From assembly GCA_900239685.1 (NCBI GenBank), contig OENT01000238.1, positions 1 through 64,000 on the forward strand: a DNA stretch of 64,000 nucleotides, read 5' to 3'. Of this stretch, positions 1 to 12,403 are shown piece by piece. This stretch comes from Rotaria macrura. Lineage: Eukaryota; Rotifera; Eurotatoria; Philodinida; Philodinidae. The first letter of the stretch is position 1; each line of letters opens with the position of its first letter. Under the pieces are notes generated by a model that was given only the letters and a program-made list of their open reading frames with translations, made no database searches and had not been told where the DNA came from. Both the position numbers and the translations under genes were made by a program.

Positions 1-235
1 CATAGTTCCAGTAGGTTCCTGGCTGATCCGAGGTATTTCCTTGAAATTTCCGGTTTTCCGAAAGTCTCCGGAATTTTCAGGTTCCGGGTACGGATAATAC
101 CGGCCGGAATACTGCTTCCATGTTCCGGTTGTTTTTCCGGCCGGAAATACACCGAAACCGGCAGGAAGTAGCTGGAAAGTATCCCGTTTCCTGCGGGTTC
201 CGGCCGGATCCGGTCTCCGGAACGAACTACCTGGG
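1..235. repeat. GC-rich CCGG-palindrome patch
   Basis: This stretch is about half G+C, against roughly 30% around it, and is saturated with TTCCGG/CCGGAA words; I count about a dozen CCGG. Self-complementary cores occur at 100-107 (CCGGCCGG), 134-147 (TTTCCGGCCGGAAA) and 199-208 (TCCGGCCGGA). There is no open reading frame of note. It stops abruptly near 235, where ordinary AT-rich sequence resumes. It could be the edge of a mobile element or a degenerate satellite; the left end is cut by the window. Confidence 0.5.
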
Positions 236-2201
236 TTGAATCTTAACGAGATTCACTCGAAAATTTTCGATTTCTGGCACTATGCTTACTGAAGTTTACA
301 TGATGGGATAGCATGGTGTATAGATGATTATGAAGAAGAACATTACAGTTGACTTTCATTTGAAAATAAAACACTAGTTTATAGTCTTTGTTTTCGTATT
401 TTGCGAAATTCAATCAATTTGATTTAATTCGTTTTCTTTTCATTCGATTTAAAGACAAAGTACGCACGAGGAGTTGCAGGAAATATGAAAAGATGATTCC
501 ATCCGTCTGTTAACTCTGATTTGAATGAATAATCATAAAACCATACCGGACAGTTATCAAAAAAAGCCGATAATCAAAAACGAATACAACATATCAACAA
601 TGAAAAACTAGATAGAAACATCTTAACAAACGCAGATGATTAGTCTGAAAACATTGAAAGATAAAATATGTTTGCTAACAAAAAGCTGAAAAGTTTGAAG
701 TTTTCATACGACGATGATCGGCAAGGTATCAATAGTTCTCAGAAACTGTACACTGAGTACATGGTTGTATCAGTAGAGTGCATGTGTATAACGACCATGT
801 GAGAGAGGACCAGACCTCCCTGTGACGACCTAATCGTCACGGATGTTATCTTGATGTTTGTTGTGTGCGCATTTGTTTGTTTCTCTTTCTAGTTTCCCTC
901 CCTTTTTCTCTCTTATTGTTTTGCGCCTAAAATTGTTAATTCAGTTTAACGTAATTATTCTCTCCTTTTTCTTCATCATCTACTCACTCTACTTTATATC
1001 TCTCTCTTCATTGAGATATACCTATATTCGTTCTTTCAATATCTTCCGCTCGCCATTCGAGCGAATCTACTTACACTACTTTCTTCTCTCGTAACTCTTG
1101 TTAGTTACTCTCTTGTCTAGTTCTTCATCTCATCTCTTTTCTGTTCAAATTGAATATATTATTGGATCTTTATCCGTATTCAATTCTACTTTATTTCATC
1201 AATTCTACTCTCCGCCACAATCCATTATTGTGGCATCCAGCATTTTTAATAGTTGCGCCTCTCAAACGACTAACGACGCAACACTCCCCTCCACCAGGAG
1301 ATTTATTCCGACAACTGGATTCGATTGGATTTTATGATGAATTTCAATAAAATCGGCGGAATCCTGGTGGTGGAACGACATTCAGATCTGTAGGTTTGGA
1401 ATCCGATCGGTCCGATTGTCAGAATCCGACAACATCCGCTATAGGATTCTGAAAGACCTCTAATGATATCATCAGGTATTAATTAATTGGTACCCAAATA
1501 ATAAGTCACTTTCCCCCCGTCTGATCGATTATACTCATTCCTCAACCAGTATTCCGATAGGATTTCGTCGGTTGATTGTACCCAATCAGATACAGTCGGT
1601 TCTCTTTATCAGATTCAATCACTTGGGCTCCCTCCTGGAAAGATTTCACCTTGCCAGCGAAATTCAGCCGCATTTTCTTGATTGCCATTCATTCTGAAAT
1701 TTGATCTGCCATCTCCAACCTATCCCTGCGGCAACTTCATGGCACTCCTTGCAGATTGTAAAACAGAGTGCCGATCAAAGATTACAAGATCATGGATAGT
1801 TTTTTATCATCATGAATTCTTGCTGTTAGAAACAATGCGGTTGGAAAACTGATTCTTCGTGAGATAAAGTGTAGAACGCCATCTATTACATCTCGATTAT
1901 TGCTAAATTTTTGAACAGAGGTAACGTGACTTCGTACAGAGATGAGGGAAACCAGATATTCGACTTTTATTTGTAGCAACTATCATATATGATTGATTAA
2001 TTAATTAAACAAATGAAATGAATACAATTGGCCTACGATGAACCAATGATTTTATTCGAAGTTGCACTAGAGTGAGTATAAAAAGAATGAAAAAAATGAT
2101 TGTCCTGTTTGTTACAACTTGTCTATTTTCATCACAATTTTAATATCGACGAAACTATAAGTTTGCTCTTAATTGAAAATTCTCTATTATGACTAATAGC
2201 T
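236..2201. other. Intergenic region with one nested hairpin
   Basis: No gene is supported. 860-1160 is pyrimidine-rich and gives only low-complexity reading frames. 1250-1740 is GC-richer, repeats words such as TCCGA, GATTCGATTGG and CCGATCGG, and holds a nested inverted repeat at 1291-1370. 1780-2200 is ordinary AT-rich sequence leading to the CACUL1-like gene. I saw no convincing promoter. Confidence 0.4.
1291..1370. repeat. Nested inverted repeat (hairpin)
   Basis: Outer arms are CCACCAGGA at 1291-1299 and TCCTGGTGG at 1362-1370. Inner arms are GATTTTAT at 1328-1335 and ATAAAATC at 1347-1354, with an 11-nt loop. It lies in the GC-richer patch. The arms match exactly; any role as an element terminus or structured RNA is inference. 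Confidence 0.5.
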
Positions 2202-3418
2202 ATGGATTTCTTCAATTCTGTATGCGATTTTCTTTTTGTCCAAAATGATATTCTGACTAAAATCATCGATCTTTTCTTAGTGTTTAATAAATATACTGAG
2301 CCAGAATATGTAATTGAAGCATGGATACCAATTAATGAAGTTCTCAAACAGCTTCTTCAGAATTCAACTGAAACTTTTCAACCAACGGCATATCAAACTA
2401 TTTATTGGTGCGGCTATTGAAGAGAATACGTTTTCTAATGATTCTCTATTTTCATATTTCAGCAAAATATACACAACTGTATGCAGAGGTTACAAAGAAC
2501 GACTTTTCCATGACTTGAAAAATCTTATTACACAACATTGTAATAATTTAAAATTACAATTAGATGAAAGTGTAAGATTTCAAATATATTTTTCTAAAGC
2601 GACACCATCGAAATTAATAGATGAAAAAAATGATCAATTCTCGTTCCGATGCTCATATGAACATATTTATTCTTCTGTTCATCGAGTTTCTTCATCAATA
2701 TCATCGTGCTACCTGTGCTATTGTGCCTATTTTTGTAAGACCTACATTCTAGATTAACTTCAGTTACATTACTACATTCATTATTTCTTTTCAATTTAGC
2801 ATTACCTTGTTAGTTATCTTTTAATTTTGAATTAAGAATTGTGACATCTATTATTTTTATGACATCAAGGATGTAGTTTACGTCAAACCAGAAATGAAAT
2901 CAACTATAGAACGGGAATTATTATTCATTTACAAAACAATGGTTGTTGAATCTTATGTTCATCATGTTTTCAGTGAATAAGCGAATATTACGATATGAAT
3001 CAAACTATCATGGTTTTTTTTGTAGCTGCACTTCAACAACTCATCCATACATCGGATAGTCCATCGAAAGAAAGAATTGATTTACTCTTACAGCTAACGA
3101 ATGATATCATTCCAGGTATTTAGATGCAATAGTCTTCGGTTTTCTTTTAAACAATATTAGTTATAAATCAGAATTTTCTGTGGAACTACGTGATCTATTC
3201 AAACGAAGCTACACCAATGAAGATGTAATCAATGAAATAGTGTTCACTGAAACAGATATCATGACACCGAAATCGTTCGTATTGTAATGAATATTTTTAT
3301 TAAAACCAATGATTGTTTTGCTAGGAGAACCACTTCAAAACGATCAGTTGATGATTCACCAGATGAAGAAGGTAAGAGATATTTTCCAATTGCTACCGTC
3401 TACGTGAAAATGGAATAA
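2202..3418 (+). CDS. CACUL1: CACUL1-like cullin N-terminal-fold protein
   Basis: Seven exons join in phase: 2202-2407, 2463-2571, 2621-2734, 2837-2972, 3026-3115, 3172-3283 and 3325-3418. They total 861 nt, or 286 residues. The translation resembles CDK2-associated cullin-domain protein 1. A helical block contains AYQTIYCKIYTTVCRGYKER and HDLKNLITQHCNNL, then FLHQYHRATCAIVPIF, a charged helix ending VVESYVHHVF, and a basic/acidic tail with SKRSVDDSPDEE. There is no cullin homology or neddylation domain, as expected for CACUL1, which regulates CDK2 and KEAP1. The assignment rests on remembered similarity across four exons. The N-terminus is uncertain: ATG 2202 is the first in frame, but a 5' exon could be missing, since the family is usually longer. 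AATAAA at 3414-3419 overlaps the stop codon. A donor-like GTAAGA at 3371 could give another 3' end. Confidence 0.66.
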
Positions 3419-5672
3419 AGATAGAGCAGTAGTGATTCTTTGCAATGTATAAGTCATTTTTTACTGAGCTAAACTTGCTTCTATCGCACAGTTTTCAAGA
3501 TGATGCTTACTCGAAAAGTTTTAATATTTTCTTCTGGCGATGTTTTGATGTTGAAAAAATATGAAATGACACAAATAGTTTGTTCTCCTAGATTTGTGTA
3601 ACCTTAGTACTTGTTGTCTGTACGAATTTATCCAATTGAAACTAGCAAGATCTTTTTCTTTAAAACTGGAATCGAGATTTGTCTACATTCACATATTAAT
3701 CAATATCTAGTTTTAGTAGTGTTTCATAAGATCATGAGAAGTTTACACATTTGAATAAGTTTCATGAACATTGATTGTATAACTATCTGCTTGTGTTAAC
3801 TACGCTGAGATCCCACAGTCAAATACGGTCACAAATAAAATTCACAAATCAGAATATCGTCGTATTCTAATTCACGTATATTATTTATCTTTCGTTCTGT
3901 GAACAGCAACAAAGTGTGTGATAGAAGCAACAAATTCTTTACTACTCATGTAAACAACAAAAAGACATGATGCAATGATAATCAATCATTGTGAGACAGA
4001 CTAAAGAATAAAAAAATTTTGGAAATCAAAAAGAAGAAAAGTTATCTACGTTGAACAAATTGATTAGTGCCTGATTTCAGCAATTTCTTTGTCTTGCTAT
4101 GTTTTTAATCAGTAATTTTGACATTTATGAACACATAATTATTTGTCCTATATCTAAAGTTCATCAGTTGATTTCTTTTCAGTGTAGAATACGGTTATTT
4201 ATCCAGTTGGAAATCGATTACAACTGAAAAATTTAAACTCCCTAGAACACGTATTAAGACTTGTGAAAAACTTGTACATTTTTGTTCAGCATCAATGATC
4301 TTCATACGCGAAAGGTTTTTCTATAGATGTTTTTCCAGCAGTACTTGAAAATATAAAGATTTATTAACAACGATTACTTTTTCTACGGAGCAAAGCTGAA
4401 TCTAGATAGTGATACTGGCTTATTTTCAAATGATAGTAATCAAAAACAAATCATATTTAGTAAGGAAGTATATCCGTGTCTAACAAGAAAAATGGTTCTT
4501 TGATGGAACGTAACATGGAGTTTCAACCATGTTGGGAAAAAAATTGAAACATGTTTTTGCATTCAAAACTACTTTACACTTTCGCTGCAGTTTATGGGTT
4601 CCATTTAGAGAGTAAGATTCTTATCACACTATTTGCTACAATACGAAGAAAACCCGACTTATCAATAACACTGATCGAACAGTTTTCACCAGTTTTTTCT
4701 TATGTTGATAGTATCTACACATGGTAAGAAACGATGATATCATTATAAATTGAACAGTCGGTAGGGTTATATTGTTATATGAACAGAAATGAACTTGTTG
4801 TTTGTTATATGTTATTGGATAATATTATGTTCAAACTATGCATATTTCTATTAGTATATTTATTTAGATCAACCGTCAGCAAAGCGCACGACACATATGA
4901 TCAAGTCTCCGGATGCAGATGATTTCGATGTTATCTCTCAAATATGATTGTCTAGTTGTGACTTGTGATGTTTTACTTAGCATATGCAATAGTACAGTGC
5001 GGTTCTCAAGTTTGTGAACATAGTCTGTATTGAAGAAAAAGAAAATAAAGTCTTTTTTATACACTATTAAATAGTACGAATAAATCTTGTCTATTGCTGT
5101 TTTTCTCATTTTCCTCTGTATAGAAGCAGAAAAAAAGATGTATTCTTTCATTCAAACACTGTTATAGTTTATGATAGACAGAGAAGAAACAGATATCATT
5201 TCATACGTTTTTAAGATCAATCGTCATACCACTTTTTCTATCTTCATCACAAATTCTCATGAATATGATTAGAAAACTAGATAATAAAATTATATCCTTC
5301 TAAATTCTCTATTACTTTAGACATAGCGCCTTCGCTATCATTCAACGGTGTTGATCATGAATATCATAATTTTCATATGTTGAAAGTAAACTAAATAGTA
5401 CCCATATACAAAGTATTGAAATGATTAATGAGACGAATAGGTCTTTGCTGTTCTTAGTTAACTGCTGCCCTCTAAGATCAGTCGAGATTTTTATTTGACA
5501 GCAGTCTTTTTCGTGCGTTTTGATTGCACAACGACGGCATACATTTGATGAAAAAAACGAGGAAGAAAGGAGGTAATATTCTTCTATTCATTTGGTTTAT
5601 TTTCTTGTTTTTACCCTATGGGAAATATGTGTGCATCTTCAATATATTTCATTTAAGATATAAAAACTAAAA
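3419..5672. other. Intergenic region, no gene recognised
   Basis: About 2.25 kb of AT-rich sequence. Reading frames are short and low-complexity, without recognisable domains or phase-consistent exons. Near 5464-5506 ACTGCTG and CAGCAGT form a small inverted repeat. The last 100 bases presumably hold the 5' leader of the RING gene; no TATA box is obvious. Confidence 0.5.
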
Positions 5673-8600
5673 ATGGCAGCGGCTATGTCAGCAAATTGCC
5701 TGATTTCAGTATGTTTGATTAAAACAAATGAAGACTTATTACCAATTAATATTTCTAGCCAGAACCGCTATTAGAACAGTTTAATTGTCCAATATGTCTA
5801 ACTGTAATGAAAGATGTTTGGGTGACAACTTGTTTTCATCGTTTTTGTGAATATTGTATTAAAGGTGAATTAGAAACAATTAATGAACACTCGACTTTAT
5901 TCTATTTTCGTTTGATATTAGAATCTATTAACGCAAATCATCGATGTCCACTGTGTAACAAAGATTTACAACAAGATAATGTTCAACGTGATGCTCAATA
6001 CAATACATTACTTGGTTACGAAATTTATGTATTTCTTGTTAATTTCCAATGCATAATTCACCTCTTTAGAAGCCATAGATAAAGCCATTTCGGATGCTGA
6101 AGGAAAAAAAGCGCAATCATTTGCTAATCAAAGTAAATAAAAACGGAACATTTATTCTTGTAATCTAAATCTGTTCTGTTTGTTCTTGAATTTTAGTTGT
6201 AAATGAAATTGGTGACACGTCAGTACGAGCAATACTGGAAGATCTTTTTCGTGGTATGTTTCATAATATTTATTTTTAATTGATCTCATGAGTTTTCCTT
6301 ATATTGAAATCTATATTAGATACTCTCGTAACTTCATTGGCAAATCATTTAACAAGTGAAAATGACATGCGTAGTCGCTATAACCGTAAAAAGAAAGAAA
6401 TTGAAGCGGCATTTAATCGTACTCTTGATGAACTTAAAGAAAAAAAATTACCAAAAGAAGGTAAGATGGAATAATATTGGTTTTCAAGAAACGCTCTGTT
6501 CTTGTCCTTAGAGTATAAAAAGCAGCTTGAAAAAGAAACTAAGGAATTCCGGGAACAAATGAACGCACTTGACGAAGAAATTCGTCGTGTTCAAATACTT
6601 TTCATTCAAGCATATAAAAAGTAAAGTATTGCAGAATTTAAAATAGATCAATTTATGACAGGATCGTTTTATTTCATTTCTTACTTTTAGCCATCTTAAC
6701 GAGCATGTGTCAAATTTCGGCGCTGTATCAACGCAAGTTTTTGTTACATTGTGGAAACAAGATCATCTATATGTGAACAAAGATAAACAATTTCCAATGA
6801 AAGCACTACGTCCCGAAGATCAGTAAGTATATTTGTGGAGCGATTGTAAAAATTTGCATCAGATGATCCATGTGTTTTTGTCAAACATGCTCTAAAATGA
6901 ATGTTCAAGTAGAAGAAGAGACAACAATCTCGAATATTACCGCTCATTCCATAACAATTATGACAGATATACTATTAAGAATTACGTCGTATCATAGTAC
7001 TTAGACGAAATCAGTATTTGATCAAAGATACTATGTAAAAAATATGAACGATTTTCTTCTTAAATTTCTGAATTATTAACTAATATAAGGAATAGTAGAA
7101 ATACGGATGACAGTAATATATAAACACAAATTTGTCTACAATTGATGATAGTAGACACGTCGCGTTTTTAATCTTACTCACAGAACAATTGGTCTAAAAA
7201 CGTGTTTCTTAAATTTAGAATGAAAGAATTATTGCCGACTTTACGTGAGCTTGTTCAAGACAATCAAGATAAAATAACAAACGAGGGTCCAACCATACTA
7301 TTCACCTGTATTGAGTAAGAAAGAAAAATTGTATTTGAATTAAATTTATTTGATGCATTCAGTCCATTTGAGGGTCTATCTGAACATTCAGTATTACAAA
7401 AACTTAGAACAATGGAGACTGACGACGATGATGATAATAATACTAATGGTCTAGTAACGGTATCAGGTAATTGCCGACCTGTTTTAGAACACAGATTAGT
7501 AAGTTATTTGCCTTGTCTTCTAATGAATCGTTTTCTTTTAAACATAACATCATTTCAATAGCTACGAGGAACACTAGTGGTTATTCATGGTGATATTCAA
7601 CTGGAGAGTGAAGTGCCGAAAAAATGTTTTATTCAAGTGTTCAATGAAGAGCCAAAAAAAGAACATCTAGTCGATTATTTTGAATGTAAAGCTTGCCTAA
7701 GAAATGGACAACCAATTAGATGTATGAACGTAGATTGGAATTATTCTTTATGAAAAACATGTGTTTTATTTTTAGGGATTTGTCGATCGTGTGCATCTGT
7801 TTGTCATAAAAGTAAGATAATGATAGATGTAAAGAACGAAAATGAATCTTATGCAAAATAATATGTTTTATAGGTTTGTTTTCTCTTGGCTTTTCTATAG
7901 GATACCATAAAAAATGAAAAATATGACAAGATGAAGTTAGAATCAGTACAGATTTATTGCAAAGAATTGATAGCATCGATACGTACTGAGTGCAACTGAA
8001 GCCTTCTGCTCTTTCTTCATAATGACGTCTGTCGAATCACTAGATTCAAATTAACAAGACAAATCGAAATCATGTAATAATGAAACAGTAATTTAATTAG
8101 AAAAAGAAAGGATTCTGGAATACTCGTAAGAATTTATATCTTGAAGAACTTGATAAGATTCATTTCCCATGGGAAAAATTTGAATGTATTCGAATCATCG
8201 GCTCATAGTAGTTTTATCCACAACTTGGCTTTCGTGTTTAATCTAAAGCTGATGGCTTCTTTTTGTTTTACCGAACTTCAATTCGTATTTGACGAATGTT
8301 TGTCTTTATGCACGAAAACTCTCTCGCACATTGAATACAATCAGTAGAGTTTAGTGAATACAGAAGTTCAGATGAGCCAAGGAAATTCTGATGAATGCTG
8401 CTATTTGTAGTATATAATTGCCGATCGATTGAATTCGAAAAGCATTTTTTACAATCGTATAACGATATATACTGGAGAAAACTGAACTTTACATTGTGAA
8501 TGAAACATCCCGTAGACAAAGTTCTAAAACGGGAATAGTAAAATATGAAAATTTGACTATCGATTCTGTCAATGATAAAAAAAATCTATGCGTATCATTC

Positions 8601-9201
8601 TACAATAGGGTTAGCATATTTTATGATAGTTAAACTAGACGGTAGATACAGCCCAATTTTTTTGTAGCGTTTATAATTGATAAGTTTCATCGAGATTCAA
8701 TCGGTGCAAAATTTCAGATGGGAATCTTAAACGTATTTTTCGTTGTATGGCAAGCATGGCGATGGAGCTCAATGCAATCAATGAACTTTGAAGAATTGTA
8801 CAGCAACACAATCATGATAGAACTTCTAATCAGGATATTCATAATTCATCTGAACCTGTCAGATACACAAACAGTCTAGATGTAAACATGCATTTAGATG
8901 CGATCGTGTTGTTCTTTTTCAACTTAATTTCTAAATTTTCCAAAAGTAAGAATATGAATGACAACTAGGCTCACTTCTTCACTGGATTCATATTTCATAT
9001 TAAATACTAGGAGGCAAAAGATTTCAATTTTTTCTTCTTCTTCTTAATAGATCACGGTGTCACTCCATTGATATTTAACAATAAAGCTACTGGGTAAGTT
9101 TTTTCATGAAAACATTATCATTCAAATGTTCTGTTTTCTTCATTTTAAGACCGAAATGTGATTGTCGCAAGAAGAACTGTCATATATATCCTCGGAATTG
9201 A
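5673..9201 (+). CDS. RING-type E3 ligase with C-terminal UBR-like zinc box
   Basis: Fourteen exons close in phase: 5673-5708, 5759-5864, 5922-6014, 6070-6132, 6197-6253, 6320-6460, 6512-6620, 6691-6822, 7219-7314, 7363-7498, 7562-7721, 7776-7811, 9051-9093 and 9150-9201. They total 1260 nt, or 419 residues. Residues 22-59 are a textbook C3HC4 RING: C22, C25, C37, H39, C42, C45, C56, C59. Residues about 120-210 are charged and helical and could form a coiled coil. Residues about 361-419 hold a second Cys/His cluster: CKAC, then WICRSCASVCHKNHG, then CDCRKKNCH. Its spacing resembles the UBR box that reads N-degrons. The expected role is ubiquitin ligation. I cannot name an orthologue. The 57-nt second intron is in frame and lacks a stop. 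Intron 12 is 1.24 kb and separates two halves of the zinc box. A possible poly(A) signal lies at 9413. Confidence 0.8.
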
Positions 9202-9762
9202 CCATTTTACGTTTCTTTTCTATTTAAGTACCTACTTTTCTTTTTCCGTCCTTTGTTCCTACGTTAATATTTTTTATATGTCGCATGCTTAAATATGTAT
9301 TAATATATCTCTATCTCTCTCTATACATATACATATATGTATATACATTTTTTGATAATTCCGAACGAAATATTTTTCTTGTACATGAGTTCAAGTAAAA
9401 ACATGTTGAGGAAATAAATTGTAACATGATTATATTCTTTGATGTCAAAAAAGATAAGGAATGATTAAATGAAAATAAAACACTTAAAATTAATAGATAT
9501 AAGAAGCAGATTAACGATACTTTTCCTGCCAAAACAACAATTGCTTTAGAAAAAAAAAGGCAACTCAAAAACAAAAATATACACTTTGTTTTCGTAAAAC
9601 AAAAATGAGAAGTATACTGTTCAGATTTATGCAATGTTTCTATTGGAATGTTTGATGAAAGGAATCGATCTTTGTGACTAGCAGATTCTTAATGAGAATA
9701 GAAACAAGCAACACCAATAAAATATTGCAGAAACCAATATTAGCGTTCAATTAGAAACACAA
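9202..9762. other. Convergent spacer between RING gene and ICA1
   Basis: Both neighbouring genes end here. The sequence is 3'-UTR-like and very AT-rich, with CT and TA dinucleotide runs at 9308-9350. AATAAA occurs on the plus strand at 9413-9418, a plausible poly(A) signal for the RING gene. No coding potential is visible. Confidence 0.5.
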
Positions 9763-12403
9763 TTAACAATTACGATCAGCTTCATCACCAGCAGTTTTTC
9801 CGATAGCATCCGGATTTTGAAGTGGATCAAGTTCAGCAAATAAATTCAACCAATTAGAATTATCAGTAGTTTTTCCTGTCACTGTTGATGATTGCCTTAG
9901 CTTCATATTTGTTGAAGATGTCATTGTCGGTTTAGTAGTTTTGTTTGCTGATGATAATAATTCGCTCAGAAGAGATGATGGAAGAAAATTATTCGCTGAG
10001 GCACCAGCATTGTCATGAGTCATCGATGTTTGAATATTTTGCTGATTTAAAATATTACTACCGAATGCTGCAGTCCAGTTAGCATCAAGATTATTACTAC
10101 TGTCATTTAAGCCAAGAAGATCACTATTGACACTACTGTTGTTAGCATTATTGTTGGTTCCAGGTGATAATGATGATAGGAGATCAGAAAACATTTTATC
10201 GTGTTCAAAAGATGACTCTAATAAATCAGCAAGATTATCACCACTAGTCGATGAACTTGCGGTTGTTTTTGTACTAGTAGCAGCTGCAGCTGCAGCTGTT
10301 GCTTGATTGATATTGGTTAATTTTTCTATCTCAAGAAGTTGATCATCAAGCTGAACATCTGATATATCAATTAAGGCACTGATTGGTTCAGATAGATCAA
10401 GTGTTGTCTCGTCTATATTATTCGATGAAAAGTCAAATAGAACAAAACATTTTTAATTCTTTTATTGTAAATATTCTTACTCTTTCGAGTAACATCCGAT
10501 GATGTTTCATGTTTTCCTGCTGGACCATTGCTTGATCCATCGATATCAATAAGTGCATCATCAGTATCTTTCTCGTCATTTATTTGTTTTTCTTCTTTTT
10601 TCACTTCTCCTTTTGTTTTATCAGTAAATGAACTTGAATTCATTTCTGCTAACAATCGACTCGGTTCTGCAAGATCTTTAATAACAGTAAATTCATAATA
10701 TTGATAACCTTGAAACGATTCAGCAACCGCTGACATAATCTTTGATGTTTTAGCCCAAAAGCCAAGTAAACTTTTTTGATAAGCAGCTAATACATGTGAA
10801 TACATATTGCTAAGAAGAACAAATAAGAATATTTAATGATAAAAACATGAATTCCAGTTGGACTCTATTTGCCTCCAAGCTTAGCTTTCTAATGAAGATA
10901 AAACAAAAACCAAGGTAGATAAGAATATGGCATTTTCAGCCGACAGTGAATTCGTTTCTACGGCAATTTAAAAACTAGTCGATACATGTTTGTTATCATA
11001 GAGGCATTTCAAAAGTAACAGTGATAAATCGGTTAGACAGTAAATTCTAAGAACCATATTCTAGAGTTCATCGTATTGATCCCTGATTGACTCGAAAAAT
11101 TTTCGACCACATAAATTCTTATCATATGTGACATGGAGAAAGTCAAATATTCAAGGTATACAAGAAACCGAGATAAGTATATCGTATCTTTGGAGAGACT
11201 ATCTAATGCAAATGAGAAAATTTTCACTACTCATAATAGTGAATGAACAAAAATATTTTTTTCATTTGAAGATTTATCATTAGTGAAACGTGTATTTCTT
11301 CAGGTACGATTGGTAGGCAAAAAATGAATTATAACCTAGTATTCAGATGAATTCAAAATGCTTAAGCAAGAAAGCCTTCATAACAATCGCATTAATGTAA
11401 CACTTATATGAAGTAAGCATTGTTTTCTTTTCGTGTTTTTTCCGGCATGATTAGAGTAGGTAGCGTCCCTCGAGTTATTTAAGTTGCCACTCTCGAAATT
11501 GGTTCTTTCTTGTAACAGTTAGAGCTTTTCATTGCATCTCTAAAACAGATGCATGTCTTCCGGCAGTTTTTAAATCTTTCTCTAGCAAAAGCAAAGCTCA
11601 AGTAAAAGGATGAATCTTGTTACGAAAAACATGAAAACACAAACGATTGATGATGTACATGGCAACATTTTCATTTGTACTTACCATCGGCTTGCTGTGA
11701 GCAAATCAATTTTTTGTAAAACATCAGATTTTAATCGTTCGTATTCAAATTTCGTTGTTTTAACTTGACTTTGCACCCGACGAAATTTTTCCAATTGTTT
11801 ATCCGGATCAAGTTGTACTGATGCATCTTTCAACCATAGAATACTTCCACGATATTCTGTTCTTGCTGTTTCCATACGTTTCACTGTTGCTAACGTATCT
11901 GTTACAGCACGAAGACGAAATGTTTCAATTTCATTATGTAAACGTAATAATGGTTGTCGTAAAGTTAAACGTTGTTGTGCTGTGTAAGCAAGAACTTTTG
12001 AAACACTTGCCATCATTTTTCCTGCACGAGTTTTATCTGTTTGTGCATAATCTTTTAAAAATCTTGCCATATCTGTTTCTTCATGTGAAAGAAAAAGAAC
12101 GTTGGTTTGATAGCGTTCCATAATCTAAATAAAAGGATCATCTCATTAAGAAAATATCAAATAAGAAAATAAACATACACGAATCAAATCGTAGCATGAT
12201 CGTTTAATTGTATAAAGTAATTCAAGTTTAGCATCAACATCAGCATCCGATGCAATCACAAATTCGTCTTCTTCTCGGCCAAGTTTTTTAATAACAAGTT
12301 GTTTTGTTGTCCAATATTTTGATCGTAACTTTCCTAAACTTGTTCGATCTTGATGTTCGGCATATTTATCGTATGGTAGATTATTTGAATTTTTAAAACT
12401 CAT
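9763..12403 (-). CDS. ICA1: Islet cell autoantigen 1 (arfaptin-homology protein)
   Basis: Four exons on the minus strand: 12403-12179, 12124-11685, 10809-10481 and 10412-9763. They total 1644 nt, or 547 residues, closing in phase. Residues about 50-260 match the arfaptin-homology/BAR domain of ICA1 (ICA69), with stretches such as AGKMMASVSKVL, RAVTDTLATVKRMETARTEY and CNMYSHVLAAYQKSLLGFW. The middle is acidic and Ser/Asn/Ala-rich, with a poly-Ala tract. The conserved C-terminal box is at 518-536 (NWLNLFAELDPLQNPDAIG). The family binds Rab2 and PICK1 and works in dense-core vesicle and receptor trafficking at the Golgi. Length is close to the vertebrate protein. The start is the first ATG and the N-terminus aligns with the family. 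Introns: 54 nt, 875 nt and 68 nt. Confidence 0.93.

Noticed and set aside
858..1350. Overlapping plus-strand reading frames of 66-79 residues
   Set aside because: Low-complexity pyrimidine translation, no homology, and three frames open at once.
4876..5151. Minus-strand frame of 91 residues
   Set aside because: No domain or splice context; composition is that of random AT-rich sequence.
7716..8519. Reading frames on both strands within intron 12 of the RING gene
   Set aside because: They lie in an intron fixed by phase on both sides and show no family features.
9311..9634. Minus-strand frame of 107 residues in the RING/ICA1 spacer
   Set aside because: Derived from CT/TA repeats and 3'-UTR sequence.
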